Source: Orientallactaga sibirica | Taxonomy: Eukaryota > Chordata > Mammalia > Rodentia > Dipodidae | DNA length: 64,000 nt | Direction: 5' to 3' | Assembly: GCA_036365145.1 (NCBI GenBank) | Contig: JAEOAD010000015.1 | Location: 12,455,501 to 12,519,500 of the forward strand | Shown: one piece after another, positions 11,249-23,699 of the stretch | Numbering within the stretch: position 1 is the stretch's first letter | Layout of the letters: every line of letters starts with the position of its first letter | Notes under the pieces: generated by a model | Told to the model about the DNA's origin: nothing | Seen by the model: only the letters and a program-made list of their open reading frames with translations | Database searches by the model: none | Translations under genes and position numbers: made by a program

Positions 11249-11441
11249 TATTATTTACTTATTTATTCAGAAAGAAAGAGAGAATAGACACACCAGGGCC
11301 TCTAGCCCCTGCAAACACACTACAGATGCATGTGCCATCTTGTCCTTCTGGCATTACAGGGTACTGGGGAATGAACCTGGATCCTTTGACTTTGGAGGCA
11401 AGTGCCTTAACCACTAAGCCATTTCCCCACTCCAGAGTTGC
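11249..11441 (-). mobile_element. SINE-B, reverse
   Basis: 'ttatttacttatttattcag', a GA-rich patch, 'gggcctctagcccctgcaaac' and 'gtgccttaaccactaagcc' are antisense SINE-B. A short TSD 'ttttaata' lies at 11241-11248 and 11442-11449. Confidence 0.9.
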
Positions 11442-11689
11442 TTTTAATAGAAGTCATTTTCCAAGACATGACATGCTTATAAGATGATGGAAAGTGACTT
11501 TCAATACATCTTTTCCATGCTACACTTTCATTTGTAACTCACTAAAAAACGGGCCATTTCACATTTGCCAAAATTTTATCTATCCTTAAAATGCTGGTCT
11601 ACCATGCAGTAGATAAGGTCCAAGGGTAAAAGGAGCTATAGAAATAGACTCAAGAAAGAAATTCAGATTTCAAGCAGTCAGAATATTCA

Positions 11690-12045
11690 CAAGGAAAAGC
11701 ATCCAAATAACCAGCACAAAGGCAAAGGAGATAGACACAAAGAACACTCAGCCCCTACCAAATCAGATATCCAGACACAAAGAGACTCACAAAACTGAAA
11801 TAGACCTAAAATGAACCCAACATGGCTCAGGGAAATTTGTAGAAGAGGGGGCGGAAAAATTGTTAGAGCCATGAGTTGGGTCATTATACACAGAGTCATT
11901 GCCTCTCCCGCATAACTGATAGCTACCCACATGAGTCAAGACCCACATTACCCATGGGGTGAGGACAGGGAGAAGGCTAACAATGGTACCATCATGGCTT
12001 TATATATACTATATACATAACTAATTAAAAATATATTTTAAAAAT
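11690..12045 (+). mobile_element. L1 3' UTR fragment, sense
   Basis: Near-parallel to 2620-2945: 'ggagatagacacaaagaacactc', 'aacccaacatggctcaggg', 'gtaccatcatgg' and an A-rich end. Noncoding. Confidence 0.8.
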
Positions 12046-12389
12046 GTTAAATATGAGTGAGGAACAGCAGCAGGGACGTGGGGCTGGAAGATAAGAAACC
12101 AGAGAGAATGTGTTATGAAAGGAAAACATCAGAAGAGTACATTTCAAGGAATTTCAGGATGAGGAAGTACAAAGTATCTAAGATGCAAGTCTAGGTGGAA
12201 ACCCACAAACAGTATTCCATATACAACTGTGCTCTGCAATTCTCCATGTGGCATCTTTCTACTTCTGCCTTACACCTTGCGGTCATGTCATTAATCAAAC
12301 ATATTGACAAAAAATACCTCAACTAGTAACATATAGACAGTGAATTAGTAAGTAATTCATTACAAATAAGATATTTGAATGATACTTAC
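12046..12389. other. unannotated sequence
   Basis: No recognisable feature. It ends at the donor-like signal of the following minus-strand candidate. Confidence 0.4.
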
Positions 12390-12561
12390 ACTTTATTTCC
12401 AACTTCACATTTCCCCTTAGATGATCTACAGGAATGTTGAACTCAGTATCATCTAAACTGAGCTTATCCGTACTCCCAACAACTACTGCTTCTTTGAGAA
12501 CTTTGTGCTTCAGTGACAGTACCTCTTCATCGCTTTGCTTCAAATCCAGATGTCTAGTTAC
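12390..12561 (-). other. coding-like minus-strand segment with splice donor
   Basis: Read on the minus strand, about 57 codons are open up to a consensus-like donor 'gtaagtatc' (its complement 'acttac' lies at 12384-12389). The peptide includes RHLDLKQSDEEVLSLKHK and SLDDTEFNIPVDHL, which have the composition of a real protein. I do not recognise it. The acceptor side is poor: an in-frame stop lies upstream and there is no pyrimidine tract. Parts ('gaaatgtaactagacatc') also loosely resemble an old interspersed repeat, so it may be a fortuitous frame. Confidence 0.25.
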
Positions 12562-12889
12562 ATTTCAAATGTTCCTACTAACTACACCTAAAATCTCTTC
12601 AATATCTATTGTTAGCCATCAACACACTGAATGACCTCTAAATATCTCTGGACTTATTTTCTTACAAATCCTGCTCATGTCTGTTTTGGTACAAACAGGA
12701 CTCTAGCTGGTGTTTGTTCCACATAATATCACTTTTCTGTCATTTATATGTCCCACCATTCCTGGGCATCTTCCTAAAATGGAACTCTAACAAGAAGTTC
12801 TTATCTGTAAGATTCTGAAAAGTTTCCATTTGGTTTAGTTCCTCTAGAATAGTTCTCTAGAGAGTATGTGTCTTCACTCAGTACCCATT

Positions 12890-13195
12890 TAGATCTTGTG
12901 TGTGTCTATGTATGTGAATATGTGTGTGCATGCATGCATGTGTGTATGTATATGTGTGTGTGCAGTACAAGTACCTTTGTGTATGTATTTTTTATACATG
13001 TGAACACATGTGTGTGGAGACAAGAGATTGATGTCAAGTATTTCCTGTGATTCTCTACTTTATTCATTAATTATTCTCTATTTAATTATCCACTGTCTCT
13101 CTGTCTTTGCCTCCCAAGTGCTGGAGTTACAAGTCCTCATGCTTGAATGGCAAGCTCTTTATCCAGTGGGCCATCTCCCTTGCTTACCATGTAGA
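12890..13195 (-). mobile_element. decayed B4-like SINE with TG-rich flank
   Basis: A (TG)n-like tract, then 'gtggagacaagagattgatgtcaagt', 'gcctcccaagtgctggagttac' and 'gggccatctccc' follow the order of antisense B4-type SINEs at 43210 and 59575. Strongly diverged. Confidence 0.45.
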
Positions 13196-13199
13196 CCTT

Positions 13200-14155
13200 A
13201 ATGCTATTTGCCCATTTATATCATTCTGAACTGAACACATTGTGTTGTTTTTATATAAGTGCATGGTTGTCCTTGCACAGAAATATGAGATCTTTGTGAA
13301 ATGTATCTGAAGAGTCATCTTTGTATCCCCTGTTCTAACTGTATATATGAACTTCAAAACCATCTATTCAAAAAGGCACTAGATTGCACTAAGAATGTTA
13401 AAAACATTGTTCTCACTTTGACAGAACATGTAATAAAATTGGATGAGACAGAGAAAATTATTATAGTTCATGCAGAAAGATGGCAAGAAAATTTTTGATG
13501 TATTCCATAATTTAAACATTACAGGATAGCTAAGGAAGGGAGAAACAAATAAAGTAATGAAGGAAGGGATAAAAGAAAGAGAAGATAAAGTATGCTTCAT
13601 TAGCACATAATATAAACTATTATTTCCCCACTTATCCAATGGTTTGATGTTGTGGATACCTCACCCTCAATCTTCCAGCTTGGGACTGCATTTTAATCAT
13701 GAAAGGGGAGACAAGCCCAAATTTCTTATTCTCCAAGTCATGAGTTGTTGAAACTTCCTTTTAAGCCCAGCAATGAAAGACTAATAGTTCCTCACTGCCT
13801 TTGTTCAGGCAGCTAATAGGTTCCATGTTAGGAAGGCAAATTCCACAAGACCTTGATTTCTCCTGATTTTTACCCATTTTCTCATAAGTTTATGTGCACA
13901 CATGTATTACTCTAAAAAAAAAAAAATTACTCCTTTCCTGACAACCTCTGACAATCTATGAATTTCTTTTTCCTCATGATCTTCTTCTTTTCAGGATAGG
14001 ACCATGTATATCTTGGTGACCTATAAAGCTACATCAGAATTAAAATTGTTAAAACCAAATAAGAGGAAAGCTTGAAGGAAGAAAGAAAGGAATAGCTTCA
14101 CACATTCAAAGTAAGCACAGGGAGACGAATAGACGGCATCTCCTCAGAAAAAAAG
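13200..14155. other. unannotated AT-rich sequence
   Basis: No gene or repeat recognised. An A12 run occurs near 13914-13926. Confidence 0.4.
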
Positions 14156-14164
14156 AGCCATAAT

Positions 14165-14816
14165 GGAGAAAAACTCAAGGAGTTCCCATTGAGACTGGGA
14201 ACAGGACAGGGGTGCCCACTCTCACCACTGCTCTTCAACATAGTACTAGAAATATTAGCCCATGCAATAAAACAGGAGAAAGAAATAAAAGGGATTCAAG
14301 GTGGAAAGGAAATGTCAAGTTAGCCCTAGTTGCAGATGACATGATCCTGTATATAAGTGGCATGAAAGTCTCCATCTCAAAACTTCTACAAGTGATAAAT
14401 TCCTTCAGCAAAGTGGCATGATACAAAATCAATGGGCAAAAATCAGTAGCTTTTCTATATGCAAAGGAAAATATACAGAGAAAAAAATCAGTAAGGCTGT
14501 TCCATTTTCTATAACAACAACAAAAAATTAAATACCATATAATAACATTAGCCATGGATGTGAAAGATATATATAATGAAAACATAAAAGTACTCAAAAA
14601 AGAAATAGAGAGGACTTGAGAAGATGGAAAGTCCTCCTACGCTCCTGTATAGATAGAATTAATAGTGTGAAAATGGCAATTCTACCTAATGCAATATGCA
14701 GATGTAATGCAATACCAATAAAAATACCAGCATCATTCTTCACAGAGATTGAAAAATTAATCTAACAGTTCATATGGAATGGTATAAGGCTGGGATATCC
14801 AAACATATCTTCAGAA

Positions 14817-14852
<36 letters not shown>

Positions 14853-15998
14853 AAAAAAAAACCCTCTGGCAGTATCACCATACCAGATCTAAAGCTATAA
14901 TACAAAGCCATAGTGACAAAAACAGCATGGTGTTGGAAGAAAAACAGAAACATAGACCAATGGAACAGAATTGATGACCCAGACCTTAGGTCAAGTAACT
15001 ATAGCTGCTTGATCTTTGACAAAGGTGCCAGTAATGTAGACTGGAGAAAAGACAGCATCTTCAACAAATGGTGCTGGAAAATTGGATGACCATATAAATG
15101 ATATTACATACCAGATAAATGAAATTAGACCCACTCATTTTGCAAAACAAAAAAATCAAGTCCAAATGGGTTAAAGACCTCAATATAAGACTTGAGACTC
15201 TTCAGTTACTGGAAGAAAAAATAGGATGCACTCTCCAGTATATAGGACTGGGGAAAAACTTCCTGAACAAAACCCCAGTAGCCCAGGAAATTAAACAATC
15301 ACTCAAACAATGGGATCTCATGAAGCTAAAAAGCTTTTGCACAGACAAACATACCATAAAGAGAGCCAACAGATTACCCACTGAATGGGAGAACACCTTT
15401 TCCCACTGTACCACTGACAGAAGCCTAATATCTAGAATCTACAAAGAACACAAAAAAATTAAACAATAAAAAGTCAAACAACCCAGTCTAAAAGTGGGGC
15501 AGAGAATTAAATAGAGAGTTCTTAGAGGAAGAATTACAGATGGCTAACACACACTTAAGAAAATGTTCAGCATCCCTAACCATTAGGAAAATGCAAATTA
15601 AAACAACTATGAGAGTCCACCTTACCCCAGTAAGGACAGCAAACATTCAAAAATTAAATGAAAACAAATATTGGTGAGGATGTGAAGAAATAGGGACGCT
15701 CATTCACAGTTGGTGGGAATGTAAGCTGGCACAACCACTATGGAAATCAATATGAAGACTCCTGAAAATGATAAATATAGAGTTACCAACAGACCCAGTT
15801 ATTCCCTTACTGGGCATTTACTCTAAAAGTTCCACATCTCAGTTCAGAAATATTTTCTCAACCATATTTATAGCTGCACAACTCATAATATCTAACAACT
15901 TGAATCAACCCAGGTGCCTAACATTGGATGAATGGATAACCAAGATGTGGTATAACTACACGATGGAATTTGACTCAGCAATAAAAAAAAAAAAATGA
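14165..15998 (+). pseudogene. L1 ORF2 remnant (reverse transcriptase to C-terminus)
   Basis: ORF2 encodes the endonuclease/reverse transcriptase used for L1 mobilisation. Here the endonuclease is absent. The RT palm is visible as '[16 protein letters not shown]' across a frame break near 14212, followed by the catalytic 'VADDMILY' (the family's F/Y-ADD box) near 14330-14350. A C-terminal piece at 15119-15469 (WVKDLNIRLETLQLLEEKIG ... LMKLKSFCTDKHTIKRANR) and a further piece at 15768-15998 (PVIPLLGIYSKSS) are in other frames. Stops and frameshifts separate them, so it is dead. Confidence 0.9.
14819..14851. repeat. (CAA)n microsatellite within L1
   Basis: Eleven CAA units followed by an A-run, expanded inside the L1 ORF2 remnant. 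Confidence 0.95.
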
Positions 15999-16609
15999 CA
16001 CAATGAAATTTGTCGAAAAATGATCTAACTTGGATCACATATTTCTAAGTGAACTCACACAATCACAGAAAGACAACTTTTATATGGTCTCACTCATCTG
16101 TGGTTCCTAACCTGAAACAGCCTGAGTGGCTGACATACCTAAATAGCATCTCGAGGCTTGGAAAATAGTGATGGTAAGGCTTGGGGGAAGGGGAAAAGTG
16201 GGGGGACACCAAACTGAACCCAAATTGAACTGGTACCATAGAATCCTATATCCTGGAAGTCATACTAAAAGCTAGAACCCTCAAGAGGACCTTAGGTGGA
16301 GCACCTGAATCAATCGGCCATGAAGAGGGTGAGATGAAACCAAACTTTAAATTTCTCCTATTTCTCTTTCTTCTCTGCCTTTTCTTTTTTCCTTTACCTT
16401 GGTTCTGGCCTGTAATTCCCTATGCCAGGATGTGCTTTACAACTACAATGTACTGTTCATCAGAGATCTCCCAAAACAAAAAAGACAGATTTATGTCAGA
16501 GCTCTTGATTACTCACCAAAGGTTAGTTGTAAGACTCTACTGCTGAAGATACCATATGGGGCTGGGAATCTGTGCTTTATGGGCCAGTAGTATATCATTG
16601 TTTGAGAAA

Positions 16610-18055
16610 TATCTATTTTTAATTTTCTCATTTTATTGAGTTATAAATAAATTTTAAGTGTTGTATTATATATTGTTAATATAAGTATTAATCAGATTTA
16701 ATTCAAATATTTTTCCTCTAAATCCATGGGTGTCTTTTTACTTTCCTAATGTTATTTAAAGCACAAAAGTTTTAACTTTTAATGAAACCCAGTACATCAT
16801 ATTGTTTTCTTTCTGCTTATGTTGAAGTGTCAATTATTTACCCCTTCCAACAGCAGGAACCAGAGTCTAATTCCCATGTTGCCTTTCTGTTTATAGAAAC
16901 TATACAGAAGCACTATTCTGATATGGATTGTACTCTAATGGTAAGAGTAGTGGTATGAGGAGAGTTATCATTCTTGTTATAGGGCTAATGACCTCTTGTC
17001 AGTACATCTTATTTAATGAATACCTCTGTCTTCCTGGGGGAGGAAACAAACCAATTTGGTAACATGGAGTAAGACAGTTTTATTCCAATGAGAGCTAACA
17101 AATGTAACTGGCACTCAGAAGTTTATTGGCCTAATCTTTTCATGACCCCCTAGAAGCAAGTTAGCTATTGTCTCTCTCTTTCTATGTCTCTGGGTCTCTC
17201 ATAAACATAGGTACACACACACAGACACACACACACACACACACACACTTTCCAATAGATAGAGCAAAATAGACTTTCTTTGTTTCACTATCATTATCAG
17301 ATTCTCCACTGTACTGTGGTTGTCCATTCTTGGGACCATAAGATATTTAGGTTAGAATAAGATTAGAGATTTAAAAATAGCAGTTGACAAAAAGAACTTA
17401 GCAATCAAAAGACCTTAAAATTTGTCATCTGGAGGTATGTTTATTGTCAAGGTGTGTTGTTGGAGCAGTCAATCAACACAATGAAGATGAGCTCTTACCT
17501 CTCTTTCCACTCTCTAGTCTCACTCCCTCTATATTAAATATAACAAGTTAAAAGGAGTGAGGCTAGAAACGTAAGCATCACACAGCAAAACAATAAGCAT
17601 ATCAGTGTGTTGAACTCTAGAGGTGGTAAGTGCATCCCCGCTGGACTCTCCTAGGTTTCCATGTTGCCCCAATTTGATGCATTAATGAATGAGGTATACA
17701 TAACCACTCTCTGAGCCTCCAGAGGTCAATAGACTACTCTTACTAAGAGTGTTGAGGGTTAACATTGAGAAGGAGTTGGAATTCCTTCAAAATTCAGAAT
17801 GCCCAGAAAAATGATGATTTTTATGCAATGAAAGTACTAAGATGTGCAATACTTCCATTATCATAATACTAGCTATTTAGTTGTATATAGATAAGAATGT
17901 ATTTTCTCAGATAATTGTTTGCATTATATAGTATTTTCAAATGCATATTTATAAAGAATCAATATTAAGAATAGTGCGCATACTATGATGAAACTAAAGT
18001 ACATTTAAAATTTCCTCAGATGAGAATTCTTTGACTCTGCAACCATTTTGTTTAT
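16610..18055. other. unannotated AT-rich sequence with a microsatellite
   Basis: Apart from a (CA)n at 17212-17248 and a CT-rich patch before it, nothing is recognisable. Confidence 0.4.
17212..17248. repeat. (CA)n microsatellite
   Basis: About 18 AC dinucleotides with one AG interruption. Confidence 0.95.
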
Positions 18056-18059
18056 ATAC

Positions 18060-18560
18060 TTGGTTAATATGTATTTATTATGTACCTATTGTGTGCTTGG
18101 CCTGTCATAGGCACTGATAAGCAACAATAAACAAACAATGTCAACACATTCGTAAAGCTAGAATTTTACAGGAAAAAAATAACTAGAAAAAGTAGGATGT
18201 AGCATGCATAATACTGAGAAATAAAACATGATGATATGATTTAGAGCCTGTGGGCATCTGCTTAGCATTGCCTAGTCAAGCAAAAGCTCTGTGAGGGAGT
18301 GGGACTTAGACTAGGACTAAGTATCTTAGGGACAAGAAAACACCCATGATGAGGTAAAATGGGCAAGGACACAAGCATCAGACCAGGCTTAGAGACTAGC
18401 AACTGCAAATATGTGGAGACAGGAAATGTCTTAAAGTATCAATCCCTGGATCAAGATGAAGGCCAGTGAGGCAGAGGCAGAGGCAGAGGGAATAGGAAGG
18501 AGAGTGGTGGGAGATGAGGTCAGCCAAGTTAAGTAGCTTGGATTTTAGTTGCATTTTAAA
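18060..18560 (+). repeat. ancient mammalian interspersed repeat
   Basis: 'ttatgtacctattgtgtgcttgg...cataggcactgataagcaac' and later 'gagtggtgggagatgaggtcag...agcttggattttag' follow the order of a widespread old mammalian repeat ('ctactatgtgccaggcactg...ggagatgaggtcagag...ttggattttact'). I cannot name the family with certainty (L2/MIR era). Confidence 0.5.
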
Positions 18561-18564
18561 GCAT

Positions 18565-18770
18565 TACTGTTGACATTGGAGTCTGAGAATCAAGATTTTG
18601 GTGGATTTTAATCAATGCCTGCCATTAACTTATTCTGTGACACCAGAAAACTTATATCCTTTCTCTTGGCCTCAGAGCGACCTTAACTGTGAAACAAAAA
18701 GATTGTGCTAGAAAATAGATGATCTATGAATTCCTTTTGAGTGCTAACATGCTATGATTCTAATCTTTGC
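18565..18770 (+). mobile_element. MIR-family SINE, old
   Basis: 'cattggagtctgagaatcaag', 'attctgtgacaccagaaaac', 'cttggcctcagagcgacctt' and 'gctaacatgctatgattct' match the layout of tRNA-derived MIR-type elements ('ctctgagcctcagtttcctc...attctatgattct'). Confidence 0.65.
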
Positions 18771-18779
18771 CCTCAGAGA

Positions 18780-19667
18780 TGAAGTTGAACACTCCCTTTT
18801 CTTAAAAGTCTTCAGGCCTTTCTGTGAACTAGAGAAGTATTGCTCAGGGTATGCTGGTCATTTGCCCTGAACTGTAAAACTGCCAAGACGTAAGATAGGA
18901 CCAACAGCCAAAGACTGCATTTCCCCTGTGTTGTTGACATTTCTTCTAAGACATATTTGCTGTGATTTCCCTTAGTTTGCCCCTATCTTCATCATTTTCA
19001 TTTTTTTCTTTGTATCTGAATAAAGCAATCTCTCTTTTCTACTTCTGTCTCAAGTGTTTTTATTTTAACAGAAAAGGATAGGATAAAAGAAATGAAAATA
19101 GAAATTATTAATTTCCTCCCAGTTATTTCAGGAACACTGGTTTTTCCAACTCTCATTTGAAAATAAGACCCACTCACTTTTTTAATAGAGGTACTTGAAG
19201 GTTTAACATTAATTTGTTCACATTAAAGAACATCCCTCTTGTGAAAATAATCAATCAAGTTGGTGATTCTAAGCAGCAAAAATTCACTGTGACCAGAGAT
19301 TAGTTGGCTTTCACCATAAATAATTTAAAAAGGCTACTAAACAAACACTTCCATAGACTCATAAGGTTGCTAAATAAACAAGCAGTACACATACCAGATA
19401 AACCTTTTAATGGAATAGCTAAGAGATTTGGTCTTTTAAGGCATATTTACATTGAAACTGAGATAAAGCCTAAGACTGAGTTTAAAGAGTCAAACAGCAT
19501 ATAGAAGGAAGGCCATCTTCTGTGAATCAGAAAGACAAGAAGCCCATCTCTGATTTGTGTGATATATGGGACTTCAGGGTTCCAGCGTCCACTGACAATG
19601 TCTTTTACAGAGTTGTGCATGCTGTAACAGGAAGAAAAAAAAAAAACACTAAAGCACATATGATTTC
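18780..19667. other. unannotated sequence, possible LTR remnant
   Basis: Segment 18860-19075 ends with an AATAAA near 19019 followed by 'gcaatctctcttttctactt', which has an LTR-like layout but no confirmable ends. No gene is seen. Confidence 0.35.
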
Positions 19668-19680
19668 TTTGTGTTTTAAA

Positions 19681-19917
19681 AATATTTTATTTATTTATTT
19701 GAGAGAAGATATTTATTTGAGAGAGATATTAAGAGAGAGAAACAGAGAGAGGGAGAGATAATGGGTGTGCCAGGTCCTCTAGCCACTGGAAATGATCTCC
19801 AGATACATGTTCCACCTTGTGTGTCTGCCTTTATGTGTGGGTACTGTAGAATTGAGCCTATGTCCTTTGGTTTGGCTGGCAAGTGCCTTAACTGCTAAGC
19901 CATTTTTCCAGCCCTCT
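19681..19917 (-). mobile_element. SINE-B, reverse, with 13-bp TSD
   Basis: Antisense SINE-B: 'attttatttatttatttgagaga', 'cctctagccactggaaatg' and 'gtgccttaactgctaagcc'. The TSD 'tttgtgttttaaa' lies at 19668-19680 and 19918-19930. Confidence 0.95.
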
Positions 19918-19930
19918 TTTGTGTTTTAAA

Positions 19931-20637
19931 GACCAAAATAATTAACTTGAAAAACAAACTTCTTTATTTTGTAGTATAGTGGACAGAGACCTGAAGTTGT
20001 CACAAAACATGGGCTGTCCTCCTAGTTAGCTATAAAGGAATGTCAGAAAGATCACATACACCCTCCGGATTATAATTTCCATGTTTTTGACATAGGCTGA
20101 ATGAAACTTTCCTTGCATAGTTCTCTTGAACAGTTTAGAATCCAAGTGCTGGAATTAGATATTCTAACTGTAAAATCTAATCCCATCAGTTATGAATTTT
20201 ATGATATGAAGGCATTTTATGTAACTTCTAATTGTCCAAATATTCTAGGTAAAATAAAGGTAATAATAAAATGGAACTAATAAATTTCTTATAAAGATAA
20301 AGGAAAAAATATATGCATAGAATCTAGGATTATGCTTAGCAGTCAGTAAATATTAATGTTTTTTTTTTTATATAATACTAGAAATAGAAATGGTGGCAGC
20401 AACAGGCATGGTATATGAATAGCTGGGCATTAGGGAGAGAGAAATCACTATGCTTTGAAGTCCAAGAACAAATAGTCCTATGGATTGGATTATTTAGCAA
20501 GGATGGAGGAGGGATCCATGGTTAGGATAGGACCTCAGTGGAAAGAATGGGCAAGGGAAAAACATTAGAAATTGGAAGGAAGAATAATCAAAAAGAAGGA
20601 ATAAAAATACCTAAATTAGTACATAAATGGATGCATG

Positions 20638-20642
<5 letters not shown>
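19931..20642. other. unannotated sequence
   Basis: Nothing recognisable apart from a T-run near 20360. Confidence 0.4.
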
Positions 20643-20707
<65 letters not shown>

Positions 20708-20708
20708 G
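20643..20708. repeat. (CA)n/(GA)n compound microsatellite
   Basis: A CA tract (20643-20673) is followed by a GA tract (about 20677-20708), the same order seen at the ends of SINE-C copies. Any parent SINE head has decayed. Confidence 0.95.
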
Positions 20709-21120
20709 TCCTTTTTTCTGAAACACAAAGAAAGCAACATGAGACTATCCCTGGGATGTTTGAAAATGATTCAGCATCAGATACCTTGAAGAGTGCAATT
20801 GAATGTTGAAAGTTTACTTAAAATACTTATATATCAGATTCTGTACCTAAGTTATGAGGTGATCTTATTGAAGTCATTTAGAGATGTTGAGCACATTTAT
20901 GTGCTGAGTGTTGAGATCTCAGTGGCAACCTTTGTTTCTGGCTTATCCCTGCTGGGCCTTGGGAACTCTCAAACTCCAGCCTTTATTCTTCAAGGTAAAA
21001 GGCAAAATACTGCCTAGCTCATGTGGGAAGACACAAAAGTATAACACCAAAGTTTCCTCCACACTCTAAAACCTTATCTGATCACAAAGGAAAGATACTA
21101 ACATTGAAGACAGAAAGCTT
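20709..21120. other. unannotated sequence
   Basis: No element recognised. The frame 20793-21017 has no recognisable domain. Confidence 0.4.
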
Positions 21121-21279
21121 GGGCTGGGGAGACTGCTCAGTGGCAAAAGATGTCTGCTTGCAAATTTGTCAACCACCCAAGAGCTGGAGGGCATTCATTT
21201 GCAGAGGAAAGAGACTGTGGCATTCGTCACACACACAGGCACACACAGAGAGAGAAAGACAGAGAGAGAGAGACTTTTT
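21121..21279 (+). mobile_element. SINE-C with CA/GA tail
   Basis: The head 'gggctggggagactgctcagtgg', 'tctgcttgcaaatttgtcaacc', 'agactgtggcattcgtcacacacac' and a GA-rich end. Confidence 0.85.
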
Positions 21280-21293
21280 AAAAAGACAAACCT

Positions 21294-21570
21294 GGGCTGG
21301 AGAGATGGCTTAGTGGTTAAGGCTGCTGCCTGCTAAGCCTAAGAACCTGGTTCCAATCTCCAAGTCCCACGTTTGGCCAGATGCAAAGTGACACAAGGGT
21401 GCAATGCCTCATTTGACCACAAGGGGGCACATGCTTCTGGATTTCGTTCACAGCAGCTAAGAGACTGCTGGCGCGCCCAACTCTATCTGTCTCCCTCTCC
21501 CTCTCTCTCTGTCTGTCTCTCTCTGTCACTCTCTCCAAAAATAAATAAAACAATAAAAAAATTTTTAAAT
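21294..21570 (+). mobile_element. SINE-A with 14-bp TSD
   Basis: 'gggctggagagatggcttagtgg' through 'gacaaacct'-flanked A-tail. The TSD 'aaaaagacaaacct' lies at 21280-21293 and 21571-21584. It inserted in the A-rich tail of the SINE-C immediately upstream and lacks the 16-bp duplication. Confidence 0.95.
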
Positions 21571-21584
21571 AAAAAGACAAACCT

Positions 21585-22063
21585 AAATTGAAGGGAAGAA
21601 ATAATAACAACCTGAAGCTAGAAAGAAGTACAATAAAAATGCAATAAAATGTCATTTAATATGTTACATTCATAAAAGAAAAGCTGAGTATGTTTTCTAA
21701 AAACAAATATTTTAACATTTTTGAAAGAATCTTAGAGTTAATTGTGCAATCAGGAATGAAAACTTACTAGGATTACAAGATAAACTGGAGAAGCTCCACC
21801 CCCAAAAAAATCTAGACAAAATATGAGAGAACAGTAAGAACACTTAAAATCACCCTAGAATTTTTAATACATCCAGAAACTTCACAAAGAGAGGACTGAT
21901 GGAAAGAAAGAAGGCAAGTCAACAGAGAAAACCTCACAACAAACATGGTGTGTAGCGAAGTATACAAATTGCTAAGTAGCTGGCAGCCTGAGTGAAAACA
22001 TGTCTCAGAGGTGATAAGCAGTCACGCAGAATATTAAACAGTCATTTAAGAGGACAAGCCATC
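21585..22063. other. unannotated sequence
   Basis: Nothing recognised up to an A-run at 22064-22081, which could be the tail of an unidentified older retroposon. Confidence 0.4.
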
Positions 22064-22089
22064 AAAAAAAAAAAAAAAAAACTTTGGAA

Positions 22090-22258
22090 GCCGGGCGTGG
22101 TTGTGCACGCCTTTAATCCCAGCACACAGGAGGCAGTGGTAGGAAGATCACTCTGAGTTCGAGGCCACCCTGAGACAACATAGTGAATTCCAGGTCAGCC
22201 TGGGCTAGAGTGAGACCCTACCTTGAAAAATCAATGAATAAGTAAATAAATAAATAAT
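22090..22258 (+). mobile_element. B1 SINE
   Basis: 'gccgggcgtggttgtgcacgcctttaatcc' to 'gagaccctaccttgaaaaatc' with an '(aaat)n' tail. The flanks 'actttgga' and 'attttgga' are a possible short TSD. Confidence 0.93.
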
Positions 22259-22619
22259 TTTGGACTTCAGTATAAAAGAATTATGGGTTAGATGATAATG
22301 TAGCTTCAACATTTTGGGGAAAATGAGTTAATTCCTAAAACTATACATTTAACTGAGCTTTCCATCAAGGGTAGAATGAAAATAGGACATTTTAGGTATG
22401 CCATTGTTCTAAGAAAATGGCATTTCCCATGATGATTTTCTTGTAAAGTTCCTTAATGATATATTTGAAGAAAACAAGAGAGTGATCAAAGAGAGGCAAA
22501 CATGGACAAAGCAAAAAAGGAATCCAACACCGGAAATAAGTAAAAGCCCCTGGCATAATGTTCTCAGGGACAGCAGTGAAGCAATCATAGCAGAAAAGTA
22601 CATTAGATGGTGTTAAGAA

Positions 22620-23690
22620 TTTTAATTTTGATACTTACATATATGTGCATATGATATGTTTGCATCTTATTTCTCTCCAATTATTCTCTCTTATCTACCT
22701 TCCACTAATAGCCTTCTTCTTCTCACTTAATCCCATCCTACTTTCTTCCCTTTGTTTTAATGCATTGAGTTAAATTAGGATTGTTTGCATGATCATGAGC
22801 AGGAGGTTATTTATTGGCAAATGGGCAACTTTTCAGTGAAGTGCTATGACTTCATAAGGTAATATCCATGTTGCATACAGAAGACAGCATTCCATAGCCC
22901 TCCTGCCTACCCTTCCTCTCTTACATTCTTTCTGCCTCATCTTCCCTCAGGTTCCCTGTTCAGGGCTGATTAGTGACTTACTCTCAGCAGTTTTGCTACA
23001 TATGCATATCTGCATTAACTTCTGCCCACTGGAGAAAGAAACTGTGATCCAAGTCATGGGCAATACTTATCTATGGGAACAAACACAAATATTTAGAAGG
23101 CACTTTAAAATGCTACTTAGCATGACATTAGTAGATTTTCCCCAGGACCTATGTCTCTAGCTGCAGGCTTTTGGCCATGTTTACAGTACCAGAAATGAAT
23201 CCCTTCCTGATGAGCAGGCCTCAGAACCAATCAGAAAGTGGTTAGATAGTCTTAAAACATTCATGCCACCATTGCAGAAGTGGGCATAACTTGCCCAATA
23301 GTTCAGTTGTCAGTACTCACACACGGTCCACAGCTGCATAAGTTGGCTGACAACTTCTCACCTAGCAGCTTTCATAGCCCTTCTGGCATGAAGAAGATTA
23401 GCAAGCATATCAGTGCATCTTGGTTTCTTGATATCCCCCAGCTGAAGTGTTGAAGTGTCTCAGCAGTCTAGTTTTTGTTGGCAACCAAGACAAATGGCAG
23501 TACCCTGCATTGTTTTAGGAGTCTTTGTAGCCTCCCAGACCAGCAATTTATTGGAAGACTTCTCATTCCTGGCAATGAAATTTTGGTGAATAAGCCAAGG
23601 CTTCTAGGAACAGCCTTATCCACCCATGTAGGGAACCTAATTCAAACACTTTTAAAATTTTATATTTTAAATTGGCTTACCAAGTAGTAT
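22620..23690 (-). mobile_element. L1 3' UTR, antisense
   Basis: Read on the minus strand, the order of 'gctgtggaccgtgtgtgag', 'cccacttctgcaatggtggc' and 'atttctggtactgtaaacatgg', then the A/G-rich end, parallels the sense copy at 60955-62290. This is a rodent (Lx-like) L1 3' UTR. The frame at 23475-23687 lies inside it and is not a gene. Confidence 0.8.
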
Positions 23691-23699
23691 GTTTTCGTA

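Larger units (their letters stand above)
14160..16600 (+). mobile_element. 5'-truncated L1 retrotransposon
   Basis: The largest element in the window. It starts within the ORF2 reverse-transcriptase domain, runs through the ORF2 C-terminal region and into the 3' UTR ('ggtaccatagaatcctatatcctgg', 'ctgctgaagataccatatgg', 'gggccagtagtat'). Its 5' UTR, ORF1 and most of ORF2 are missing, as expected from incomplete target-primed reverse transcription. The 3' boundary is approximate and no clear poly-A or TSD was found. The 3' UTR segment resembles 42490-42660 and the start of 60955. Confidence 0.92.

Noticed and set aside
14165..15998. Functional reverse transcriptase gene
   Set aside because: The ADD box is visible, but the frame is broken several times and the endonuclease and ORF1 are missing.
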